Positions 30,228 through 37,873 of a DNA stretch of 64,000 nucleotides are shown here, in pieces. The notes under the pieces were generated by a model. That model worked only from the letters and a program-made list of their open reading frames with translations, had not been told where the DNA came from and searched no databases. A program made the translations under genes and the position numbers. The stretch spans positions 1 to 64,000 of the forward strand of contig NZ_PEDM01000009.1 of the NCBI RefSeq assembly GCF_002742685.1, given 5' to 3'. This DNA comes from Anoxybacillus flavithermus (GTDB lineage Bacteria > Bacillota > Bacilli > Bacillales > Anoxybacillaceae). The first letter of the stretch is position 1. Each line of letters opens with the position of its first letter.

Positions 30228-31130
30228 ATGATGTATTTTCAACAAAAACATGCGCAAAAGTTTATGGACAAATATAAAGATCGGGCACGCTTGCTTATCT
30301 CGTGTCCAGATCAACCTGGAATTGTTGCAGCTGTGACCAATTTTTTGTATGAGCAAGGAGCCAATATTGTAGAGTCAAGTCAATATTCGACAGATCCTGA
30401 AGGTGGTACGTTTTTTTTACGAATTGAGTTTGATGCTCCGAATATATCAGAGAGAAAAGGGGAGATGGAAAGAGAGTTCGCAACGATTGCACAACGTTTT
30501 TCAATGAAATGGCGATTGAGTTTACATACGCACATAAAAAAGGTAGCGATATTTGTTTCGAAAGAAGAACATTGCTTATTAGAGTTATTGTGGGAATGGC
30601 AAGCGGGTGAATTGCTTGCAGATTTCGCTCTCGTCATCAGCAACCATGAACAAATGAGGGAAACGGTAGAGTCATTCGGTATCCCATACTATTACATACC
30701 AGTGACAAAAGAAACAAAACAAGAAGCAGAAGAAAAACAAATACAGTTGTTAAAGGAACATGATATTGATGTTATTGTGCTTGCTCGTTACATGCAAATT
30801 TTATCACCTCGTTTTGTCGCAACGTTTCCAACACAAATTATTAATATTCACCATTCGTTTTTACCGGCGTTTATTGGCGCACGGCCATATGAGCAGGCTT
30901 ATCGACGTGGGGTAAAACTCATCGGTGCCACGTCTCACTATGTGACAGATGATTTAGATGAAGGACCAATTATTGAACAAGATGTGGAACGGGTTGATCA
31001 TAAACATCATGTAGAAGACTTGAAGCGAATTGGACGCATGATCGAAAAAACAGTCCTCGTGCGTGCATTAAAGTGGCATTTAGAAGATCGTGTTATCGTT
31101 CATGAAAATAAAACAATTGTATTCAAATAA
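30228..31130 (+). CDS. purU: Formyltetrahydrofolate deformylase
   Basis: A 300-residue hydrolase that splits 10-formyl-THF to THF and formate. An ACT domain (about 18-95, DQPGIVAAVTNFLYEQGANI) precedes the formyltransferase-like catalytic domain with IINIHHSFLPAF and the catalytic aspartate in SHYVTDDLDEGPII. It balances one-carbon units. It sits behind a formate-type channel but has its own upstream terminator. Confidence 0.93.
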   Translation: MMYFQQKHAQKFMDKYKDRARLLISCPDQPGIVAAVTNFLYEQGANIVESSQYSTDPEGGTFFLRIEFDAPNISERKGEMEREFATIAQRFSMKWRLSLHTHIKKVAIFVSKEEHCLLELLWEWQAGELLADFALVISNHEQMRETVESFGIPYYYIPVTKETKQEAEEKQIQLLKEHDIDVIVLARYMQILSPRFVATFPTQIINIHHSFLPAFIGARPYEQAYRRGVKLIGATSHYVTDDLDEGPIIEQDVERVDHKHHVEDLKRIGRMIEKTVLVRALKWHLEDRVIVHENKTIVFK

Positions 31131-31170
31131 AGGAGAGGAGATTCTCTTCTTCTTTTTTTGTAAAAAAATT

Positions 31171-31199
31171 GATATCATAAAACTATGTTCTAAATAAAA
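31171..31199 (+). other. Ter-like site (RTP-binding) upstream of rtp
   Basis: CTATGTTCTAAAT (31183-31195) matches the A-site half of the published B. subtilis Ter consensus, CTATGTACYAAAT, at 12 of 13 positions. The upstream half (31171-31182) matches KMACTAAN only partly. It lies 91 bases before the rtp start, where B. subtilis also keeps its Ter sites. No second inverted copy was found. Confidence 0.6.
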
Positions 31200-31285
31200 A
31201 ATAAATAAAAATAAAAATGTTCAATTATAATGGAAATATAGAAGGATTTTTCTTTTAATTAAAGAATGTGAGAGGAGGAGGAAAG

Positions 31286-31660
31286 ATGAGTGAAAAAAGA
31301 AAACCGAGCGGATTTTTATTAAAGCAACGCGCATTTTTAAAGCTATATTTAATTACTTTAACTGAACAGGAACGATTGTATGGGTTGAAATTGTTAGATG
31401 TGCTTCGCGAAGAGTTTCAACCATTTGGATATCGTCCGAATCATTCAGAGGTATACAAAGCGTTACATGATTTAATCGAAGATGGAATTTTAGAACAAGT
31501 GAAAAAGAAAAAAGAAGGAATGAAATATCAAGAAGTTGTTTATTACCGTTTTACTGAGGAAGGATATAAAAAAGCCCAGCTATATAAGCGGCAATTAAAA
31601 ACAGAATTAGATCGTTGTGAAGCGCTTATTCGTAAAGCAATTAAAGATAATTTTAGTTGA
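31286..31660 (+). CDS. rtp: Replication termination protein
   Basis: A 124-residue winged-helix protein that closely follows B. subtilis RTP along its whole length (GFLLKQRAFLKLYLIT, EQERLYGLKLLDVLREEF, the recognition region PNHSEVYKALHDL, and a C-terminal dimerising helix QLKTELDRCEALIRKAI). RTP dimers bind Ter sites and stop replication forks from one direction. The start follows GAGGAGGAGGAAAG. Its presence places this window at the chromosome terminus. PadR-like regulators are similar in fold but not in these segments. Confidence 0.92.
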   Translation: MSEKRKPSGFLLKQRAFLKLYLITLTEQERLYGLKLLDVLREEFQPFGYRPNHSEVYKALHDLIEDGILEQVKKKKEGMKYQEVVYYRFTEEGYKKAQLYKRQLKTELDRCEALIRKAIKDNFS

Positions 31661-31702
31661 CAAAGGAATTGTATTTCAATTAATATACTGATAAGGGTAT
31701 AT
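31659..31702 (+). promoter_or_regulatory. Promoter and CsoR/CstR-type operator
   Basis: TTGACA (31659-31664) and a -10 TAATAT 18 bases later overlap the rtp stop. Then comes an imperfect dyad (31683-31702): ATATAC, a central TGATAAGG, GTATAT. Operators of CsoR-family repressors are dyads of this form with central G/C tracts. It lies between promoter and ribosome binding site of the repressor gene, fitting autoregulation. Confidence 0.55.
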
Positions 31703-31715
31703 GAAAAGGAGTTTG

Positions 31716-31985
31716 ATGAACATGACATATGATAATCAAGTGAAAAACCGTTTAAAACGGATTGAAGGACAAGTTCGTGGTGTACTAAAAATGATGGATG
31801 AGCAAAAGGATTGTAAAGAAGTAGTTGCTCAGTTGTCAGCTATTCGTAGTGCTGTTGATCGTGCCATTGCGGTTGTTGTCAGTGCTAATTTAGAACGTTG
31901 CATCCGCAAAGATGTAGAAACAGGATCATTAGAAAGTGAAAAACTCATTCAAGAAGCAGTTGAGCTACTCGTCAAAAGTCGATAA
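31716..31985 (+). CDS. CsoR-family repressor, CstR-like
   Basis: An 89-residue helical repressor. The two cysteines of the family are present (DCKEVV and ERCI), but the histidine that completes the copper site in CsoR is replaced by asparagine (SANLERC). This C-N-C pattern, and the whole sequence, resembles the persulfide sensor CstR of Staphylococcus aureus rather than copper sensors. Inference: it responds to reactive sulfur. No sulfur gene adjoins it. ATG 31716 follows AGGAG; ATG 31722 is possible. Confidence 0.82.
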   Translation: MNMTYDNQVKNRLKRIEGQVRGVLKMMDEQKDCKEVVAQLSAIRSAVDRAIAVVVSANLERCIRKDVETGSLESEKLIQEAVELLVKSR

Positions 31986-32012
31986 TGCCGGGTGGCTCCC
32001 TTTTTTATTTAT

Positions 32013-32042
32013 TTGTTAACATAATATAATTATGTTAAACAA
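32013..32042. repeat. Near-palindrome upstream of the MoxR gene
   Basis: TTGTTAACATAAT and ATTATGTTTAACAA-like arms (the right arm has one extra base) form a 30-base near-perfect dyad. TTTGTACAA follows twice (32051-32059 and 32072-32080), spaced 21 bases, that is two helical turns; the second overlaps a TACAAT -10 candidate. Likely operators for the downstream operon; regulator unknown. Confidence 0.45.
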
Positions 32043-32115
32043 TTCTTTTATTTGTACAAATTCATTTATTTTTTGTACAATACGTACGTATGAAAACATA
32101 GAAAGGAATGACATC

Positions 32116-33003
32116 ATGATTTATACACAATCATTCACACTTCCCGAAAAAATTGAAGCAATCGTTAAAGAAAGAAGAGAGATGTTTAAAAATGACATAA
32201 ATGAACAGGAAGAATATTCTGCATACACACCCGCTCATGAGTCTATTATATATGATGCAATTATCGCCTTAGCGTTAGGGAAAAATGTGTTGTTAAAGGG
32301 ACCAACAGGATCAGGGAAAACAAAATTAGCCGAAACGTTATCACTTTTCTTCGGACAACCGATGCACAGCATTAATTGTTCGATTGATTTAGATGCTGAG
32401 GCGATGCTCGGTTTTAAGACGATCCAACAAACAGATGGGCGAGCGACGATTGAATTTATCCCAGGGCCTGTTATTCAAGCAATGACAAAAGGGCACCTGT
32501 TATATATCGATGAAATTAATATGGCTAAGCCAGAGACGTTACCGATTTTAAATGGGGTACTCGATTATCGGAAAATGATTACAAATCCATTTACTGCTGA
32601 AGTTGTTAAAGCAAAACCGACTTTTGGTGTCATTGCAGCCATTAACGAAGGATATGTTGGAACAGTTCCGTTAAACGAAGCTTTAAAAAACCGTTTTGTT
32701 GTCATTGATGTACCATACGTTCAAGGTGAGGTGCTAAAACGGATCTTAAAACAACAGACGCAGTTAACAAATGAAGTGTTATTAGATCGTTTTGTGACAT
32801 TGTCAGCCGATTTAATTATTCAAGTGAAGCAAGGATATGTATCAGAAGAAGCTGCTTCTATTCGGGCGTTAATCGATGCTTGTGATTTAGCGGTGTACAT
32901 TCCACCACGACGCGCCATTGAACGAGCGATCGTCGAGAAATTAGAAGACGATCGGGAAAAAGCTGCGGTGCGCAACTTAGCCGAAACGTTGTTCGATGAA
33001 TGA
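32116..33003 (+). CDS. yojN: MoxR-type AAA+ ATPase (YojN/NorQ-like)
   Basis: A 295-residue AAA+ ATPase with Walker A GPTGSGKTK (about 62-70), Walker B LLYIDEINMA and a sensor asparagine (VIAAINEG). MoxR/NorQ ATPases work with a VWA-domain partner to activate or insert a metal cofactor into a target protein. The partner follows immediately. The same pair is yojN-yojO in B. subtilis. No target gene (such as nitric oxide reductase) is next to it. Start at ATG 32116 after AAAGGA. Confidence 0.85.
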   Translation: MIYTQSFTLPEKIEAIVKERREMFKNDINEQEEYSAYTPAHESIIYDAIIALALGKNVLLKGPTGSGKTKLAETLSLFFGQPMHSINCSIDLDAEAMLGFKTIQQTDGRATIEFIPGPVIQAMTKGHLLYIDEINMAKPETLPILNGVLDYRKMITNPFTAEVVKAKPTFGVIAAINEGYVGTVPLNEALKNRFVVIDVPYVQGEVLKRILKQQTQLTNEVLLDRFVTLSADLIIQVKQGYVSEEAASIRALIDACDLAVYIPPRRAIERAIVEKLEDDREKAAVRNLAETLFDE

Positions 33004-33013
33004 GGGGGGCTAC

Positions 33014-34918
33014 ATGAACCGTTTTATTATGTTTAATGATAAAAAAATCGATTCTTTTTTGTTTATGGAGTTATCTGATTTAGTAAAAACATTAACAAAA
33101 GATGAGGAAATGGAGCTCGAGTTCGGCTATCAGTCGTATCTTGATCGACAACATAAAAAAGTCGTTGTTAGTCATTTTTGGGATAATCGTCCAAGAGAGC
33201 AGTACGTATATGGATTAAAAAGTGATGTGTTTTTGCGCACAATCGGAAATTTCCATTATACAAGTGACGAAGACATTCTTTTTTTCCTTCATCAAATAAA
33301 AGCATATTCTATTCCGAACTTTGCTAAACAGTTGTTTGTGTTACTTGAGGATATGCGATTGGAAGATATATGTCGGCATGTACGTCCTGGTACAAAAAAA
33401 GCGTTTTCCATTCGGAAACATGTATATCGCCATTACTTCGAAACCCAATGGAATGTCAATATGATAAAAAGCGTTTATACAGATGCATTATTTAATTATT
33501 TATATTTGCTATTAACAGCGGAACAACCTGTACACGATATTTTTCCCTCTGAACGTTTACGCTTAGCTCTTCCGTTTGTTGAGCGTGAAATTCGAAATGT
33601 ATATGATGCGAAATCGACCGCTCATATTTCACATATTGTGCTTACAGTTGTAGATGTGTTAGATGAATTGTTAGATGCGGATATGTTAAACACATATTTT
33701 CATCTTCCCGAGTACATTTACATGGATCAACAGGAAGATAGGGAAGATATTCGCCGAAAAGATCCATTGAAAAATCATGACGTGATCGATCAAAAATCGC
33801 AAGACGAAGAGATCTTTCAGGAAGTGATGCATACATGGCATCGCGAAACAAGTGACATGACAAATAGCTGTTTGCAATTTGATTTAGAGCAGGGATCGCA
33901 AACAGATTTGCTTGGTGAAGGAGTTCGTCAAGGGGAAGCGGGAGATCAAGCACTTGGGATCGTGCATGGTTCATCACAAAAAACGACGCATAATGATTAT
34001 ACGCATTTAGAACAACAAGGGCAACGCCAGGAACTTTCTGGACGTTCCGAGTATGAATATGGAAAAGAAAATCGTTATGCCAAGCCGATATTTGTAGATG
34101 CTTTGCCGCCCACAATCGAACAAATTAAACAGTATGAACGTGATCGAGAAGTGATCGGGCCGTACCAAAAAAAATTGACGCAAACAATTGAAAAAGTACT
34201 CGAGCATAAAAAAATACACCCGCGTACAGATTTACATGCAGGACGTTTAAATAAAAAGCTATTACGCTTTTTTATCGAGGATCACCCACGTTTATTTTAT
34301 AAAAAGCATGAAACATCTCCTTTGTTAGACGCTGTTTTTGTTTTGCTTGTCGATTGCTCTGCATCGATGTACGACAAAATGGAAGAAACAAAAAAGGGAA
34401 TTGCTTTATTTCACGAATCTCTTAAGGCGCTTCACGTTCCACATAAAATTGTTGGTTTTTGGGAGGATACAAACGAAGCGACATCGTCTTATCAACCTAA
34501 CTATTTTCAAACCGTTATTGATTTTGATGCGTCTTTGAAAAAGGGACACGGAGCAGAAATTATGCAGCTAGAACCTCAAGAAGATAATCGAGATGGTTTA
34601 GCTATTCGGTTAATGACAGAAGAATTGCAAAAAAGAAACGAAAAACAAAAATTTTTACTCGTCTTTTCGGATGGGGAACCAGCAGCGTTTGGATACGATC
34701 AAAACGGTATTGTAGATACACACGAAGCGGTTGTAGAAGCGAGAAAATTAGGAATTGAAGTAGTCAATGTGTTTTTAGCAAACGGAATGATTACCGAAAG
34801 TCAACAAAAAACGATTGAAAATATATATGGACAGTATCATGTCATTGTCCCAAATGTAGAGCAGTTACCGACATTTTTAGCCCCTTTACTAAAAAAATTA
34901 TTGTTATACAAATTGTAA
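33014..34918 (+). CDS. yojO: VWA-domain protein (YojO/NorD-like)
   Basis: A 634-residue protein. The C-terminal VWA domain (about 435-630) has the metal-ion-dependent adhesion motif DCSASM and a later FSDGEP segment. The N-terminal 430 residues are acidic and glutamine-rich in the middle (about 245-350). It is the expected partner of the preceding ATPase. Start at ATG 33014 after GAGGGGGG, since the ATG at 32996 lies inside the ATPase gene. Confidence 0.85.
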   Translation: MNRFIMFNDKKIDSFLFMELSDLVKTLTKDEEMELEFGYQSYLDRQHKKVVVSHFWDNRPREQYVYGLKSDVFLRTIGNFHYTSDEDILFFLHQIKAYSIPNFAKQLFVLLEDMRLEDICRHVRPGTKKAFSIRKHVYRHYFETQWNVNMIKSVYTDALFNYLYLLLTAEQPVHDIFPSERLRLALPFVEREIRNVYDAKSTAHISHIVLTVVDVLDELLDADMLNTYFHLPEYIYMDQQEDREDIRRKDPLKNHDVIDQKSQDEEIFQEVMHTWHRETSDMTNSCLQFDLEQGSQTDLLGEGVRQGEAGDQALGIVHGSSQKTTHNDYTHLEQQGQRQELSGRSEYEYGKENRYAKPIFVDALPPTIEQIKQYERDREVIGPYQKKLTQTIEKVLEHKKIHPRTDLHAGRLNKKLLRFFIEDHPRLFYKKHETSPLLDAVFVLLVDCSASMYDKMEETKKGIALFHESLKALHVPHKIVGFWEDTNEATSSYQPNYFQTVIDFDASLKKGHGAEIMQLEPQEDNRDGLAIRLMTEELQKRNEKQKFLLVFSDGEPAAFGYDQNGIVDTHEAVVEARKLGIEVVNVFLANGMITESQQKTIENIYGQYHVIVPNVEQLPTFLAPLLKKLLLYKL

Positions 34919-34948
34919 AAACACCCATCATCTTGGGTGTTTTTATGT
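34918..34948 (+). terminator. Terminator after yojO
   Basis: AAAACACCCA (34918-34927) pairs with TGGGTGTTTT (34934-34943), loop TCATCT, with further T. Confidence 0.9.
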
Positions 34949-34954
34949 TAATTC

Positions 34955-34986
34955 AAAAAATTTTTTTGTTAACAAAAAAATTTTTT
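34955..34986. repeat. 32-bp perfect palindrome of A and T tracts
   Basis: A6-T7-GTTAAC-A7-T6 is self-complementary over 32 bases, centred on GTTAAC. It follows the yojO terminator. The A-tracts should bend the DNA. Function unknown. Confidence 0.6.
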
Positions 34987-34992
34987 TAAAAA

Positions 34993-35220
34993 AAGATTGT
35001 ATTTAAATAGTATGCGAAAAAATAAAATACTTGTTTTTAAGATTGTTTTGAAATAGTATACAAAAATAATTTATTTTCAATTTTGTTCCTTTAACGCTGT
35101 AAATTATATACGTTTTTCTAATTTTTACTATTGACGCATAATTTTAATTTTCAGATAATACTATTACAAGATTAATAATCTTACTAATTATCTTAATTAT
35201 TTATTTTAAGGAGGAAGTGT
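34993..35220 (+). promoter_or_regulatory. AT-rich control region of the symporter gene with two 46-bp imperfect repeats
   Basis: A unit beginning AAGATTGTATTTAAATAGTA (34993) recurs as AAGATTGTTTTGAAATAGTA at 35039, exactly 46 bases on. The remaining sequence up to the symporter gene is extremely AT-rich. No clear promoter boxes stand out, and nothing coding is seen between 34919 and 35220. The repeats may bind a regulator in register. Confidence 0.5.
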
Positions 35221-36654
35221 ATGGAGCTCATTAATCAAGTAGTCGGATTTTTAAACAACATTCTCTGGTCTTATGTCATTATCGGCTTATTGCTCGGTCT
35301 CGGTTTGTATTTCACGATCGGAACGAGATTTGCGCAAATTCGTTTAATCGGAGAAATGTTCCGGGTCTTAAAAGAAAAATCTCCTGAAGGAAAAGGAAAA
35401 CAAGAAATTTCTTCACTCCAAGCGTTCTTCATTGGTGCCGCGACACGTATTGGAACGGGTAACGTTGCTGGGGTTGCGATGGCACTAGCCATTGGAGGTC
35501 CAGGAGCGGTGTTTTGGATGTGGCTCGTTGCGATTTTAGGTGGAGCGAGCGCATTTGTTGAAAGTACATTGGCGCAAATCTTTAAAGTAAAAAGCGATGT
35601 TGGTTTTAAAGGTGGCCCAGGATATTATATGGAAAAACAATTGGGTGCACGTTGGATGAGCACAATTTTCGCTTTCACAATTATCGCAAGTTTTGGATTA
35701 ACGTTTAATGCTGTACAAAGTAATACAATTGCAACAGCGTTTAAAAATTCATTTAGCATGAACCCTTATGTAACCGCTTTCCTTTTAGCGGCATTAACAG
35801 CAGTCATTATTTTTGGTGGAGTTACACGCATTGCTCGTTTCTCTGAAATTATTGTTCCAATCATGGCGTTTTTCTACATTGGATTAGCATTGTATGTAAT
35901 GGTAACAAACATTACTGAAATTCCAGCAGTTATTGCTTTAATTTTCAAAAGTGCTTTTGGTTTAGAACAAGTTGTAGGCGGTGGCATGGGTGCTGCAATT
36001 ATGATGGGGGTAAAACGCGGATTGTTCTCCAATGAAGCTGGTATGGGTAGTGCACCGAATGCAGCCGCAACCGCAACTGTATCACACCCGGCGAAACAAG
36101 GTTTTATTCAAGCACTAGGGGTATTTTTCGACACATTACTTGTATGTAGTGCAACAGCATTTATCATTTTATTATCAGATACGTATAAAACAGGCGAGCT
36201 TGTTGGTATTGAATTAACACAAGCAGCGCTTTCCGAGCACTTCGGTTCTTGGGCAGGTATTTTCTTATCAGCAGCTATTTTCATGTTCGCTTTCAGCTCG
36301 ATCATCGGAAGCTATTATTACGGGGAAGCAAACATTGAATTTATTAGTAAAGGAAAAACAGCTTTATTCGTTTATCGTGTCCTAGCAATCGGAATGGTTA
36401 TTTTCGGAGCGCTTGCTAGCTTACAAATTGTTTGGGATTTAGCTGACTTAGCGATGGCGCTTATGGCATTAACAAACTTAGTAGCAATCGGTTTACTTGG
36501 TCGCATTGCGTTCAAAGCGCTTGATGACTATATGGCGAAACGTAAACGCGGAGAAGATCCTGTATTTTATGCTGACGATATTGAGGGGTTAAAAGGTGTT
36601 GAATGTTGGCCAACTCGTCAAGAAGCACAAGTGAAAAAAGCTGTGGGGAAATGA
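35221..36654 (+). CDS. Sodium:alanine/glycine (or glutamine) symporter, AGCS family
   Basis: A 477-residue AGCS-family membrane protein (AlsT/GlnT type) with about ten membrane segments. The signature GAATRIGTGNVAGVAMA (about 73-89) and the FSNEAGMGSAPNAAA segment are typical. It imports a neutral amino acid with Na+; the exact substrate cannot be told from sequence. AAGGAGGAAGTGT precedes the ATG. Confidence 0.9.
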   Translation: MELINQVVGFLNNILWSYVIIGLLLGLGLYFTIGTRFAQIRLIGEMFRVLKEKSPEGKGKQEISSLQAFFIGAATRIGTGNVAGVAMALAIGGPGAVFWMWLVAILGGASAFVESTLAQIFKVKSDVGFKGGPGYYMEKQLGARWMSTIFAFTIIASFGLTFNAVQSNTIATAFKNSFSMNPYVTAFLLAALTAVIIFGGVTRIARFSEIIVPIMAFFYIGLALYVMVTNITEIPAVIALIFKSAFGLEQVVGGGMGAAIMMGVKRGLFSNEAGMGSAPNAAATATVSHPAKQGFIQALGVFFDTLLVCSATAFIILLSDTYKTGELVGIELTQAALSEHFGSWAGIFLSAAIFMFAFSSIIGSYYYGEANIEFISKGKTALFVYRVLAIGMVIFGALASLQIVWDLADLAMALMALTNLVAIGLLGRIAFKALDDYMAKRKRGEDPVFYADDIEGLKGVECWPTRQEAQVKKAVGK

Positions 36655-36658
36655 GTTT

Positions 36659-36682
36659 GAACTCAAATTAGAACTCAAATTA
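36659..36682 (+). repeat. 12-bp tandem repeat
   Basis: GAACTCAAATTA occurs twice head to tail between the symporter stop codon and its terminator. No function is apparent. Confidence 0.6.
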
Positions 36683-36688
36683 AATGGG

Positions 36689-36722
36689 ACAAGTCTAAGG
36701 TTTCCTTAGGCTTGTTTTTTAT
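36689..36722 (+). terminator. Terminator after the symporter gene
   Basis: ACAAGTCTAAGG (36689-36700) pairs with CCTTAGGCTTGT (36704-36715) with one G-U, then six T. Confidence 0.88.
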
Positions 36723-36733
36723 TTACACAATCC

Positions 36734-36751
36734 ATTGTAAAAGTTTACAAT
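36734..36751. promoter_or_regulatory. Inverted repeat, possible operator
   Basis: ATTGTAAA-AG-TTTACAAT has perfect 8-bp arms about 115 bases before the small gene at 36865. The regulator is not recognised. Confidence 0.35.
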
Positions 36752-36864
36752 GTTGTAACAGTTTCAATCTTTTTTGTAATACAGGTTTGCATTATAATAA
36801 TAATTGGAATGAATATTTGAAGATATACGAAGATATACAAAAGAAAAAAGAAAGGAGGATTTAT

Positions 36865-37059
36865 ATGAAACAGTACATTTTCACTTTTAGTACACACCAT
36901 CAACAACCAGTTATATGGGAAGAAGCCATTATTGCAGATGGTATGATGGATGCGTGCATAAAAGCGAAAAAATTATGTCGTCAGTATGAACGAGAAAAAC
37001 AAATCCCGATCCGTATTCAATACAAAGGTGTTCGCTATTGCAATGAGGATATTGCTTAA
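36865..37059 (+). CDS. Small protein of unknown function next to dif
   Basis: A 64-residue hypothetical protein with a very good ribosome binding site (AAAGGAGG, 11 bases before ATG). No signal peptide or membrane segment; one cysteine in the middle and one near the end, a histidine pair and a basic C-terminal half. I do not recognise a family. It ends before a terminator and lies 150 bases from dif. Confidence 0.6.
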   Translation: MKQYIFTFSTHHQQPVIWEEAIIADGMMDACIKAKKLCRQYEREKQIPIRIQYKGVRYCNEDIA

Positions 37060-37103
37060 ATTAAGAAAGGACGGATTATGTGGTGTATGTATTTTATTGT
37101 AAA

Positions 37104-37152
37104 ACGTAGCTGCTATAACATATTTTGTTTACTAAAGCGGCTACGTTTTTAT
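37104..37152 (+). terminator. Terminator after the small gene
   Basis: ACGTAGCTGCT (37104-37114) pairs with AGCGGCTACGT (37136-37146) with one wobble, followed by TTTTT. Confidence 0.75.
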
Positions 37153-37209
37153 TTTTCTTTTTGTCTCAAAAATAAAAGTTTACTTCTTATTTGAGATGAA
37201 CTTTATATA

Positions 37210-37237
37210 ACTTCCTATAATTTATGTTATGTAAACT
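37210..37237 (+). other. dif: Chromosome dimer resolution site dif
   Basis: The 28-bp site reads ACTTCCTATAA (XerC/CodV arm), TTTATG (centre), TTATGTAAACT (XerD/RipX arm). The outer arms equal B. subtilis dif (ACTTCCTAGAA and TTATGTAAACT) in 21 of 22 positions. It lies in a non-coding stretch where gene orientation switches. XerC/XerD-type recombinases resolve chromosome dimers here. Confidence 0.93.
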
Positions 37238-37283
37238 AAAAAATCACCGAAAAGAAGAGGCAGGTTTTATACTACCTCCTCTC

Positions 37284-37706
37284 TCATGATTGTGCTTTGA
37301 AAAAGAAGTATAGAAACCAAACAGCGTGGTTTTGTTCGTCAGCTGCCGCGCGACGAAATACTTCTTTTATATACGGGTGCGTTGTATAGTCCGCAATTTC
37401 TAAATAAAAATCGACCGTTTGTTGCTCGTCTTGCAAAGCAATTTCTAGCCCACGCTTGAAATCATCCGGACATTTTTCGCTCATTTTCGGTTGAGGCCGC
37501 TTCCCAGTCAGACTAAAATAAATATGCTCAAATTGTTGAAAATGTTTGATTTCATCTTGTCGAATTTCAAGAATTTGTTTTCGCATGTTTTCTTTTTCTG
37601 CTTGGTGAGCTAATTGGGCATAACAATGAATTGCGCTATACTCCCCATTAATGGCTTTTTCAAGGTCTTTCATAAACCTTGCCTCATTGTTTACATAAGT
37701 ATGCAT
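37284..37706 (-). CDS. Ferritin-like (rubrerythrin-type) protein
   Basis: A 140-residue four-helix protein. Iron-binding signatures ExxH appear in DEIKHFQQFEH (about 51-61) and DEQNHAVW (about 125-132), with further glutamates E23 and E94 in the other helices. Related Bacillus proteins (YhjR type) are sporulation- or oxidative-stress-linked. No rubredoxin domain follows. A weak hairpin (37255-37283) lies after the stop. Confidence 0.8.
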   Translation of the reverse strand: MHTYVNNEARFMKDLEKAINGEYSAIHCYAQLAHQAEKENMRKQILEIRQDEIKHFQQFEHIYFSLTGKRPQPKMSEKCPDDFKRGLEIALQDEQQTVDFYLEIADYTTHPYIKEVFRRAAADEQNHAVWFLYFFFKAQS

Positions 37707-37873
37707 GTTGAGAGCCTCCTTATTTTTCTCCTTCTATCGTATGAACCACTAACGAATGGGTGCGTGTTCATATAAACCAAATCTTTTTTATTTGAAGTAC
37801 GAGGAATGCAAACATCTTCCTTTTCCGTTATACTGGACAAGTGATCTTTTTGATAAATGGGAAGGAGAATACA

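Noticed and set aside
32013-32042. A second dif-like site (TTATGTTAAAC resembles a XerD arm)
   Set aside because: Both arms look like XerD halves in a near-palindrome and the other arm does not match the XerC half; the site at 37210-37237 fits far better.
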